Below, in pieces: positions 55,977 through 62,633 of a stretch of DNA of 64,000 nt. Position 1 is the stretch's first letter, and each line of letters starts with the position of its first letter. The stretch is from an uncultured Olsenella sp. (GTDB lineage: Bacteria; Actinomycetota; Coriobacteriia; Coriobacteriales; Atopobiaceae): positions 62,001 through 126,000 of the forward strand of contig OMVJ01000001.1 of NCBI GenBank assembly GCA_900314495.1, read 5' to 3'. Made by a program: the position numbers and the translations under genes. The notes under the pieces are model-generated. The model searched no databases, was not told where the DNA came from, and saw only the letters and a list, made by a program, of their open reading frames with translations.

Positions 55977-56602
55977 GAGACATAATGGCCCTCCAATCCG
56001 CCAGCTCCTGTCTCGAAGTGGTGTTGACACCCGTTCAAGACGGAATCGGGCCACCTAGGTGCCTCGTTGGTCTCGATGTGGTGTTGACGTCGGTTCCAGA
56101 CAACGCCCAGTGCCGCCGCGACACGTCATTTAACCCAAGGTGCGCAGCACCCCGTGCCACATTCCACTCGGCGACGACGCGGCAACGGTTAGCCGCAGGT
56201 CTCAGAGCTCGCCCTCGCTTCTCGTAGACACATAACGCACCCCGAAATCCGTCCCTATAAGTTTGATATGCCACGCAAAAGGCCAGATAAATCTGGCGTA
56301 ATGTCTGACGAAAGTGACTTATAGGGACGGATTTTGGGGTGCCGAAACTGCTTACGGGCGTTTTCGTGACCGATAAACGCGCAGGTAGGGACCCGTGAAT
56401 TTGACCGCCCTCCCCGCCCAGTGGAGAAGAGGCACCATGGCGCCAGGTCGTCTAGCTGGGGTTTTGTGGGTGCTCCTGCTCCACCGTGGAGATACAGCAC
56501 CCTTGCAAAGGAACGCGGCGGCCCTTTTAGCTGGGCAAACGTACCAGAGGCGTTCTAAGCCCCGTAGACACCTCCAATGGACTCTTGGGCTCCATCATCC
56601 GA
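55977..56602. repeat. ~630-bp direct repeat, copy A
   Basis: This gene-free stretch aligns by eye, at roughly 80% identity over its length, with copy B (58790-59422) in the same orientation. Shared landmarks in order are TGTCTCGAAGTGGTGTTGAC, AGTGCCGCCGCG, the 106-bp inverted-end element, ACGGGCGTTTTCGTG, CTCCCCGCCC, TCTAGCTGGGGTTTTG and AGCTGGGCAAACG. No open frame is conserved between the copies, so it is probably non-coding or decayed. The rest of the gene-free gap (55840-57297) holds only scattered degenerate frames. Confidence 0.85.
56237..56342. repeat. 106-bp inverted-end element, orientation 1
   Basis: Inverted ends 56237-56260 and 56319-56342 (24 bp, one mismatch) flank a 58-bp core. 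The core equals the reverse complement of the core in the other copy (59058-59163) at about 52 of 58 positions, while everything outside the ends is collinear. In this copy a promoter-like TTGATA (56263-56268), 17-bp spacer and GATAAA (56286-56291) reads on the plus strand. Confidence 0.85.
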
Positions 56603-56936
56603 CGCGAGTCCGACGTTGCTTACGCGTGTGATCACCCGCCGCACTTCTTGAGCTTCGCGTACGAGCCGGTGACATCCGTCTGCCTCAAGTAAATCCTGAC
56701 CGGCAAGCGCGAAGCCCAGCATGAGCTCTTCCGCAGCATTTCGTACTAGCGCGGCCTCTAGTACGCCAAGAATCGACTCCAATGCAGGAAGCTAGTCTTT
56801 GAATACGAAAACGTAATTGTTGAGCACTAATCACCAGTGCAATGAGAACGGGAAGGAACGTCCTGGCAGCATCAGGGTACAATCCAAAAAGGCAGACATA
56901 CGCACCTGCGTCCCCCTGTCCTCTTTTTGGAGCCCT

Positions 56937-56983
56937 CGGCAGCAATCCCTAGCCTTTCGACGGGGCATGTCGCTGACCGGGGG
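56937..56983. repeat. Short direct repeat, copy 2
   Basis: It repeats 55918-55962 (CGGCAGCAATC... TTTCGACGGGGCATGTCGCTG). It falls in a gene-free stretch about 330 bp after copy A. Confidence 0.65.
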
Positions 56984-57297
56984 CATTCTTGTCTGATGGG
57001 AGTTCCAATAACTCGTACCCCGATTCTGCTTGATGGCCTCCAGAACCTCCGCCCAGACCTCAAGCGACGTTGTGACGACTTCCTCAACAGACTGCTCCAC
57101 TACGCATTCGTGCGCGGTGGTCTCGCGCTTGACCGAGCTACTGGACTACCAGAGGCACGTTGCAGGCGCCAAGAGACAGTCGGGGCGATGAATGGAATGG
57201 TCCTGGCAAACCGCAGGGTCGCTCAACTAACATGGTGGCCAGCAGGCCAAACACGTGCGCCGCGCCATGAAGACCTTCCTCAAGAAAGGGGCCTGCG

Positions 57298-57498
57298 GTG
57301 GTCACACCGGACATGATCTACTGGATGAGGAACAAGAGCTGGTATCGAACAGTAGACAACGCATACGAGTACGAACTCACCGACGCCGCCCCCGATAAGG
57401 CCAGAGAGAGCTACGCCAAGTACAAGGCCGGGGTCGACCAGGCTCTTGCGGAGCTTGACGCGACGCCATACGACGACGTCATGCTTGACCTGCTCTAG
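57298..57498 (+). CDS. Uncharacterised small protein
   Basis: The 66-aa product (VTPDMIYWMRNKSWYRTVDNAYEYELTD...) is not recognised. It is acidic and probably helical at the C-terminus (KARESYAKYKAGVDQALAEL). The GTG at 57298 follows AAAGGGG at good spacing; an ATG at 57313 is an alternative start. It is the first of a run of very short plus-strand genes between the two ~630-bp repeats. A palindrome of the GTCGAACGA family follows 8 bp after the stop. Confidence 0.5.
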   Translation: MVTPDMIYWMRNKSWYRTVDNAYEYELTDAAPDKARESYAKYKAGVDQALAELDATPYDDVMLDLL

Positions 57499-57505
57499 AA
57501 GAAAG

Positions 57506-57542
57506 GTCGAACGATCCTGCCGCGCGGCAAGGTCGCTCGACG
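57506..57542. repeat. GAACGACC/CCTGCC palindrome, divergent copy
   Basis: GTCGAACGATC... GGTCGCTCGAC forms an imperfect hairpin around CCTGCCGCGCGGCA. It resembles the elements at 58221-58253, 58744-58777 and 59469-59496. Confidence 0.55.
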
Positions 57543-57619
57543 ACTACTTCCTATGTAGAATTGCAACATAGGAACAACGGCGGTGCCCATAGATTCCCGG
57601 TACGGAGTAAGGAACAATC

Positions 57620-57829
57620 ATGACCTCACGTGAGATATGGCCATATGTCGGTACGGCCGCAGAGCTGAGGCTGACAGATGGCGCTACCGTTACTGGTTGG
57701 ATTTCGGGCGTTGACAGACCAGCGAATCTGGAGCCTGATGAAGTTCCGTACGTGTACGTAGAAGACGCATCGGGCCGTTCCATTGCCATTGATATCTACG
57801 AAGTGGCGAGGATTGTACCAACACGATAG
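57620..57829 (+). CDS. Uncharacterised small protein, probable SH3-like/Sm-like beta barrel
   Basis: The 69-aa product MTSREIWPYVGTAAELRLTDGATVTGWISGVDRPANLEPDEV... has alternating short beta segments with conserved glycines and ends in VARIVPTR. The pattern (RLTDGATVTGWI, VEDASGRSIAIDIYEVARI) resembles small barrel proteins that carry a strand-turn 'DG' motif, but this is only a guess. AAGGA precedes the ATG at good spacing. It is 9 bp upstream of a 28-codon gene, so these small genes are probably one transcript. Confidence 0.6.
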   Translation: MTSREIWPYVGTAAELRLTDGATVTGWISGVDRPANLEPDEVPYVYVEDASGRSIAIDIYEVARIVPTR

Positions 57830-57838
57830 GAGACTCAA

Positions 57839-57925
57839 ATGAACTTCGCACTGTCAGTACTAGCGGCGGTCATAGGATTCGGAATCGTCGCCATAATCAG
57901 GGCCGCAATCGAAAGGCGGGGGTAG
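57839..57925 (+). CDS. 28-aa single-pass membrane microprotein
   Basis: A very short frame, MNFALSVLAAVIGFGIVA followed by IIRAAIERRG, begins at an ATG preceded by AGGAGA at ideal spacing. Residues 3-21 form one hydrophobic helix and the C-terminus is basic, so an N-out/C-in single-pass peptide is predicted. It lies between two similarly short genes (9 bp and 2 bp gaps), which favours real translation. Size and shape recall type I toxin peptides or small regulatory membrane proteins; no antitoxin RNA was found. Confidence 0.5.
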   Translation: MNFALSVLAAVIGFGIVAIIRAAIERRG

Positions 57926-57927
57926 CC

Positions 57928-58110
57928 ATGCCGCAGACGGACGCGCAGCGCAAGGCGGACCGGAAGTACAAGGCGTCACTGAAGCGCACCCTCGTCACCT
58001 TCTACCCCGCCGAGTCCGACCTGTGGGAGTGGCTCGACTCGCAGCCCAACAAGCAGGGCTACGTGAAGCGCCTGATCCGCCAGGACATGGAGCGCAGCCG
58101 CAACGCCTAG
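57928..58110 (+). CDS. Small basic protein, ribbon-helix-helix-like
   Basis: The 60-aa product starts MPQTDAQRKADRKYKASLKR and continues TLVTFYPAESDLWEWLDSQP then NKQGYVKRLIRQDMERSRNA. A basic N-terminal helix, a single beta strand (TLVTFYP) and two helices fit the ribbon-helix-helix fold of small DNA-binding proteins and antitoxins seen on mobile elements. GCGGGGG lies upstream of the ATG, which is 2 bp after the stop of the 28-aa gene. Function as a regulator or antitoxin is inferred from shape only. Confidence 0.6.
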   Translation: MPQTDAQRKADRKYKASLKRTLVTFYPAESDLWEWLDSQPNKQGYVKRLIRQDMERSRNA

Positions 58111-58220
58111 CGCACCCCGTCCATCAGACACCTGAAATGGGTGTACGGAACTCGCACGCGCCGCGATTCTCAACTGGGCAAACGTGTCAAAGGGGATGAG
58201 TTACGTACACCCAGTTTTGC

Positions 58221-58253
58221 GTTGAACGACCCTGTCAAACGGCAGGCCCTTCC
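58221..58253. repeat. GAACGACC/CCTGCC palindrome
   Basis: GTTGAACGACCCTGTC then AAACGGCAGGCCCTTCC form an imperfect palindrome of the same family as 58744-58777 and 59469-59496. It lies inside the apparent 5' part of a longer frame (58141-58404), arguing that this part is not coding. Confidence 0.6.
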
Positions 58254-58263
58254 AACTGCAGTA

Positions 58264-58404
58264 ATGCATATCCTCAACACCAGCCTCTCGGACGAAGATC
58301 GCAAGCGAGGGGTAGTGAGCAAAGCCGTCGGGGACTACTACTATACTTTCAAGAACCTGGGGTCTAGCTCCTACGAGTTCATGGGTCGGCAGCTCATAGA
58401 CTAA
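58264..58404 (+). CDS. Possible small protein or gene fragment
   Basis: The 46-codon frame MHILNTSLSDEDRKRGVVSK then AVGDYYYTFKNLGSSSYEFM ends GRQLID. The frame is open back to a GTG at 58141, but that part contains a palindromic repeat, so the coding part is probably the last 46 codons. No ribosome-binding site is seen before the ATG at 58264, so it may be the 3' end of a decayed gene. It ends 11 bp before the next small gene. Aromatic residues in DYYYTFKNLG suggest a folded core. Confidence 0.35.
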   Translation: MHILNTSLSDEDRKRGVVSKAVGDYYYTFKNLGSSSYEFMGRQLID

Positions 58405-58415
58405 AGGGGGCTCTA

Positions 58416-58634
58416 ATGCCTCTGGACGGAATCGACGCAGAGCTCGATCGCGCCTTGCGGGCAATCCGCGATGACGACGAGTTCGTTGACGGCACGCTAA
58501 AGCGCGCGAGCAGCCGAGAGAACAAAACGGAAATGCTCCGCTACATCGAGTCGTGCAGGGAAGCGGGAGAACCTGTGACGGACGAGGACATGATATTGAT
58601 GTCGGTACTCCTGAAGCGCAGGTCTCATGATTAG
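58416..58634 (+). CDS. Uncharacterised small acidic protein
   Basis: The 72-aa product (MPLDGIDAELDRALRAIRDDDEFVDGTLKRA...) is acidic and probably all-helical (NKTEMLRYIESCREAGEPVTDEDMILMSVLLKRR). It has AAAGGGGG upstream of the ATG at good spacing. It is the last gene of the small-gene run between the ~630-bp repeats. It is not recognised; size and charge fit an antitoxin or immunity protein, without evidence for either. Confidence 0.55.
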   Translation: MPLDGIDAELDRALRAIRDDDEFVDGTLKRASSRENKTEMLRYIESCREAGEPVTDEDMILMSVLLKRRSHD

Positions 58635-58743
58635 CCAAGGCGACAACACGCATCGGGTAGAGAGCCAATTGAAGAGTGAGCGCGAGAACGGGCCATCCGT
58701 GAGAGTGGCCTGCATCATGCAGAGACAGCAATGATCAGCATCG

Positions 58744-58777
58744 GTTGAACTACCTGCCGAACGGCAGGGCCGTTCAC
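58744..58777. repeat. GAACGACC/CCTGCC palindrome
   Basis: GTTGAACTACCTGCC GAAC GGCAGGGCCGTTCAC: perfect inner arms CCTGCC/GGCAGG with outer GAAC/GTTC. It sits directly before the second ~630-bp repeat. Confidence 0.65.
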
Positions 58778-58789
58778 TTGCACCACACC

Positions 58790-59422
58790 GAGACATAGTG
58801 GGCCTCCATTCGGTCAGGCCCTGTCTCGAAGTGGTGTTGACACCCGTTCAAGACGAAATCGGGCCGGCTGGGGCCTTGTCTGTCTCGATGTGGCGTTAGC
58901 GTTGGTGAGAGACAAGGGGCAGTGCCGCCGCGGCATCACCTTGCCGCTGTTCAGCACAAAGTGCGCGGCACCCCGCGCCTCATTCCCCGCGCCCACGCCA
59001 CGGCAACGCTTGGCCGTTGGCCCCCAGGCTCGCCTTCACTCCCAGTGCACGCACGGCGCACCCCGCAATCCGTCCCTATAAGTCACTTTCGCCAGCCATC
59101 ACGCTAGATTTATCTGGCCTTTTGCGCGGCATATCAAAGTTATAGGGACGGATTTTGGGGTGCCGGAACTGCGTACGGGCGTTTTCGTGCCCGACAAACG
59201 CGCAGGTAGGACCCTATGAATTTCGGCGCCCTCCCCGCCCGGCAGAGAAAAGGCACCACAGGGCCGGGCCGTCTAGCTGGGGTTTTGCGGGTGCCCGCGC
59301 TCCACCGTGGGGATACAGCACCCCTGCGAAGTAACGCGGCAGGCCCTTCTAGCTGGGCAAACGCGCCGGAGGGGTTTTGAGCCCCGCGGACGCCTCCGAT
59401 GGGCTTGGGCGCCATCGCCCCC
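58790..59422. repeat. ~630-bp direct repeat, copy B
   Basis: It aligns collinearly with copy A (55977-56602), except for the 58-bp core of the inner element, which is inverted. It fills the gene-free gap 58635-59522 between the last small gene and the res stop. Short hairpins with TGTCTCG and CGAGACA arms open the repeat. Confidence 0.85.
59058..59163. repeat. 106-bp inverted-end element, orientation 2
   Basis: Inverted ends 59058-59081 and 59140-59163 (24 bp, two mismatches) flank a 58-bp core that is the reverse complement of the core at 56261-56318. The promoter-like pair now reads on the minus strand: TTGATA at 59132-59137 and GATAAA at 59109-59114, 17 bp apart. Confidence 0.85.
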
Positions 59423-59468
59423 CAGATCGGCCGTTTGGCGCCTTCTGGTGAGGTCGACCTTTGCAGAC

Positions 59469-59496
59469 CGTCCCCGCCAAACGGCAGGGTCGTTCA
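59469..59496. repeat. GAACGACC/CCTGCC palindrome
   Basis: CGTCCCCGCC AAACGGCAGG GTCGTTCA is a fourth, degenerate copy, lying between the second ~630-bp repeat and the 3' end of res. Confidence 0.5.
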
Positions 59497-59522
59497 CCGT
59501 GACGCCTAGCGTTGGCTAGACC

Positions 59523-62500
59523 CTACCGCATCACCCGCTGCATCAGCTCGTAGTAGCTGGTCACCACGTCATAGGTCACGTCCGAGGCGCTCATCTCGCG
59601 GAACAGCTCCTTGGTACAGCGAATCTTAGCGTCCTCCACGCCGCGCAGCTGCAGGGAATCCAGCGAGCCCTTGGTCTCGGCCACAAAGAAGACGTGCTTC
59701 ACGCTCCCCTTGCGGAAGGCGATGGCCCAGTCCGGCGCGTAGTTGCCCACCGGCGTGGGAATCTTGAACGCGCGCGGCAGCTTGGCGTACACCACAACCT
59801 CGTCACCCGCGTCGAGTCCTTCTGCAAACGCGCGCTCGCCGGCAGAATCCGGGAACACGTAGTTCTGCACGCCCTTCTTGGAGTCGTACGCACGGCTCGC
59901 ATCCTCCGGCATGTGCTCGGCAAAGATCTCGCTGTCGTAGGTCTCGTCCAGTTGGTGGTAGGTGATATGGTCCACGATCATGGACGCCTTGGCCTCCACT
60001 ATCAGCTGGCTGACCTTGGCAATGAACTCCTCCGGGTTTTGCGCGTACATGGCAAACTTCTGCGGGTGAATGCCCTGCAGAATGGCCGCGGCGCTCCGTC
60101 GGGTAATCGCCGCGCCCTGCGCCACCTCGCCCAGCAGGTCGTACGTCACGCTGGAAGACACACCGACGCCACCCAGCTCCTCCGTGTGGCTGCGGCTCAC
60201 CGCAAACTGGCTGCCTGCCTCCAGCTCCTCGCGCGACGCCTTGGCCTTCTGCCCGCCAACCATCAGCTGGTAGGTCAGCTTGCTCACGCGCAGGTGCTCG
60301 TCAATGTTCTTTATGGCCGCGGCGCGCAGCTCGTTCTCGTCAAAGTCCACCGTATAGGCGTGCTTGTGGTTGATGCGCTGCCACAGGTCCTGGAACTCGC
60401 GCTTCTTGAAGTTGGCGTTGAGCTTGTTCTGCGTGACCTTGGTGCGCAGGCCGTTCTGGAACATGCCGTCCAGCGCGTGCGGGTCGTACACGCTCTTCAC
60501 CAGCGCCTCGATCTGCTTGGTAAAGCCGTCCAGGTGCTCGGACAGGTCCTCGTCCGCAATGCCGGAGAGCCCCTCATCGCGGAACTTCTGCGTGGGCTGG
60601 TGCTTCTTGTCCACCAGGCGGTTGCTGACCAGCGCGTACACAATCTCTTCCGCGTCGGCATCGGTGAGGGTGTACTCCACGCCGGCCTCGTTCCGCAGGG
60701 TGAAGCCCGCAAACAGCTTCTTCGTGACCTCCTTGGGCCGCGCGTGCAGCTCGCTCAGGATGTCGCTCTGCAGGCTCTTGGTGAAGCTGGCGTAGCTTTC
60801 CGACGCGATGACCGTCAGCACGTTGACGGCCTGCACCTCCTGCTCGCCCAGGGTCTGCAGGTCCTGCCGCTCGCCCTCCTGGTTCACGCACAGGCGCAGA
60901 CCGCGCCCAACCTCCTGCCGCTTGCCCGTCTCGGAGTCGGAGTGCTTCAGCGTGCAAATCTGGAAGATGTTGGGGTTGTCCCAGCCCTCGCGCAGTGCGG
61001 AGTGGCTGAAGATGAACCGCGTGGGCTCGGCAAAGGAGAGCAGCCGTTCCTTGTCCTTCAGAATCAGGTCGTAGGCGCTCTCGTCATCGGACTCGTCGCT
61101 GCCACGCTTGACCTTGCTGTCCACGCTGTGGCCCTTCTTGTCTATGGAGAAGTAGCCCTTGTGCGTGTCGTGCACGTCAATGCCGCGCAGGTAGGCGGCG
61201 TATTCCGGGGAGACGATCCGCTCCGCAAGGAAACGCTCCACCTCCGCCGCGTACTCCTCCTCAAAGACCTTGCCGTAGCCAACGGTCAGCTTCTCGCCGT
61301 CGTCGCCGTAGGCGCGGTACTTGGCCACCTCGTCAATGAAGAAGAGCGTCAGACACTTGATGCCGCGCACGAAGAGCGCCTGCTCCTTCTCAAGGTGGCT
61401 GCGAATGGTCTCGCGAATCTGCACGCGGCTCATGTCCTTGCCGGCGGAGTCGCCGTACACCTCGCCCTTGGTCAGCGTCAGGCCGTTGAGGAAGGTGACG
61501 CTTGCGGGCCGGTCGTCCATGTCTGGCACAATGCCGTCGGGCGCGATGGTATAACCACGGTAGGCCTCCAGGCGCGTGTCGCCGGACGCGTCGTAGATGC
61601 TGTCCCCCGTATCGAACCGCCCCACCACGCGCCGCACGCCCGTCGCTCCAATACGGTTGTGCTCAATCACTGCCTGCGGCTCGTGGTTCTTGGTCACCAG
61701 AACGTCCTGCAGGTAGAGGTACTCGTCCGTGCCGCGCTGGCCCTTCAGCTCAAAGCCCTTTACCTCAATGCGCTTGACCAGCCGCTGGTTGTAGGCGTCT
61801 ACCGCGTCCAGCGCATAGACCTCATTGTGGTGCTCCGCGTGCGTGGCGGAGTAGTTGAGGCAGAACAGCGGCTTGAAGCGACCGATGCCGTCCTGCGTGG
61901 CCTTGCCGCCCATCTTCTGAGGTTCGTCCTGGATCACGATGGGATGGTTGGCCGCAATCACGTCTATGGGCCGGCGGCTGCCGAACTCGTCGCGCTCGGA
62001 GTACATGATGCGCGCCTCCTTGGAGCGCCCGCCCTCCTTGAACGACGCGTTGAAGGCCTGCATGTTGATGATCATGACGTTGACGTCAGGGCTCTCAGAG
62101 TAGGCGTCCAACTCACCCAGCCGCTTGCTGTCATAGATGAAGTAGCGCACGGTCTTGCCGTACTGCTCAAAGAAGTGCTGCTCCGTGTTCTTGAGGCTCT
62201 TGTACACCCCCTCGCGGATGGCGATGGACGGCACCACCACAATGAACTTGCTCCAGCCGTACAGGCGGTTCAGCTCCAGCATGGTCTTGGTGTACACGTA
62301 GGTCTTGCCGGTGCCGGTCTCCATCTCCACGTCCAGCTGCACGCGCCCGGTCTTGTGGACAAGCTCGCCAGACTCCGGCAGATGGTTGGCCCGCTGCACC
62401 TTGCGCACGTTCTCCAGCAGTTGCTCGTCGGAGAGAACCACGTCCGCGTTGCCGTAGCCCTCCGTCGCCTGCAGCTGAGAGGCGCCAAAGAGCTGCCCCT

Positions 62501-62624
62501 GCGGCGCCACGCCAACGTCGCGCAGGTAGTACAGGGGGTCGCCGTTGGGCTGCCCCTGGAACACGTCCGTCACGGCCTTTGCGGCGTCGGTCTGGTACTG
62601 CTGGATCTTGAACTTGAACTGCAT
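59523..62624 (-). CDS. res: Type III restriction enzyme, Res subunit
   Basis: ATP-dependent helicase-nuclease that cuts DNA after two inversely oriented recognition sites interact. The 1033-aa product has a superfamily 2 helicase core with Walker A METGTGKT (residues 101-108), motif II DEPQK (IVIQDEPQKMGG), FIFSHSALREGWDNPNIFQI and EVGRGLRLCVNQEGER (motif VI). The C-terminal PD-(D/E)xK nuclease is intact: YAPDWAIAFRKGSVKHVFFVAETKG. A GTG three codons upstream overlaps the mod stop region; the ATG at 62624, with AGGTGG 5 bases ahead, is preferred. It follows mod by 9 bp. No frameshift or repeat tract was seen. Confidence 0.96.
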   Translation of the reverse strand: MQFKFKIQQYQTDAAKAVTDVFQGQPNGDPLYYLRDVGVAPQGQLFGASQLQATEGYGNADVVLSDEQLLENVRKVQRANHLPESGELVHKTGRVQLDVEMETGTGKTYVYTKTMLELNRLYGWSKFIVVVPSIAIREGVYKSLKNTEQHFFEQYGKTVRYFIYDSKRLGELDAYSESPDVNVMIINMQAFNASFKEGGRSKEARIMYSERDEFGSRRPIDVIAANHPIVIQDEPQKMGGKATQDGIGRFKPLFCLNYSATHAEHHNEVYALDAVDAYNQRLVKRIEVKGFELKGQRGTDEYLYLQDVLVTKNHEPQAVIEHNRIGATGVRRVVGRFDTGDSIYDASGDTRLEAYRGYTIAPDGIVPDMDDRPASVTFLNGLTLTKGEVYGDSAGKDMSRVQIRETIRSHLEKEQALFVRGIKCLTLFFIDEVAKYRAYGDDGEKLTVGYGKVFEEEYAAEVERFLAERIVSPEYAAYLRGIDVHDTHKGYFSIDKKGHSVDSKVKRGSDESDDESAYDLILKDKERLLSFAEPTRFIFSHSALREGWDNPNIFQICTLKHSDSETGKRQEVGRGLRLCVNQEGERQDLQTLGEQEVQAVNVLTVIASESYASFTKSLQSDILSELHARPKEVTKKLFAGFTLRNEAGVEYTLTDADAEEIVYALVSNRLVDKKHQPTQKFRDEGLSGIADEDLSEHLDGFTKQIEALVKSVYDPHALDGMFQNGLRTKVTQNKLNANFKKREFQDLWQRINHKHAYTVDFDENELRAAAIKNIDEHLRVSKLTYQLMVGGQKAKASREELEAGSQFAVSRSHTEELGGVGVSSSVTYDLLGEVAQGAAITRRSAAAILQGIHPQKFAMYAQNPEEFIAKVSQLIVEAKASMIVDHITYHQLDETYDSEIFAEHMPEDASRAYDSKKGVQNYVFPDSAGERAFAEGLDAGDEVVVYAKLPRAFKIPTPVGNYAPDWAIAFRKGSVKHVFFVAETKGSLDSLQLRGVEDAKIRCTKELFREMSASDVTYDVVTSYYELMQRVMR

Positions 62625-62633
62625 GGCTGCCAC

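Noticed and set aside
56555-57316. Several short frames on both strands (for example 56927-57316 and 56831-57100)
   Set aside because: They overlap each other, lack ribosome-binding sites, differ from the paralogous repeat copy and show no conserved motif. One frame near 56620-56820 reads like a decayed gene with stops but cannot be identified.
55977-59422. CRISPR array
   Set aside because: Repeats are few, long and irregularly spaced, with no equal-length spacers and no cas genes.
57506-59496. Integron cassette array (GTTGAAC-like ends on the palindromes)
   Set aside because: The word fits the loose GTTRRRY rule, but no integron integrase is present, the arms do not follow attC layout, and genes are not separated one by one by the element.
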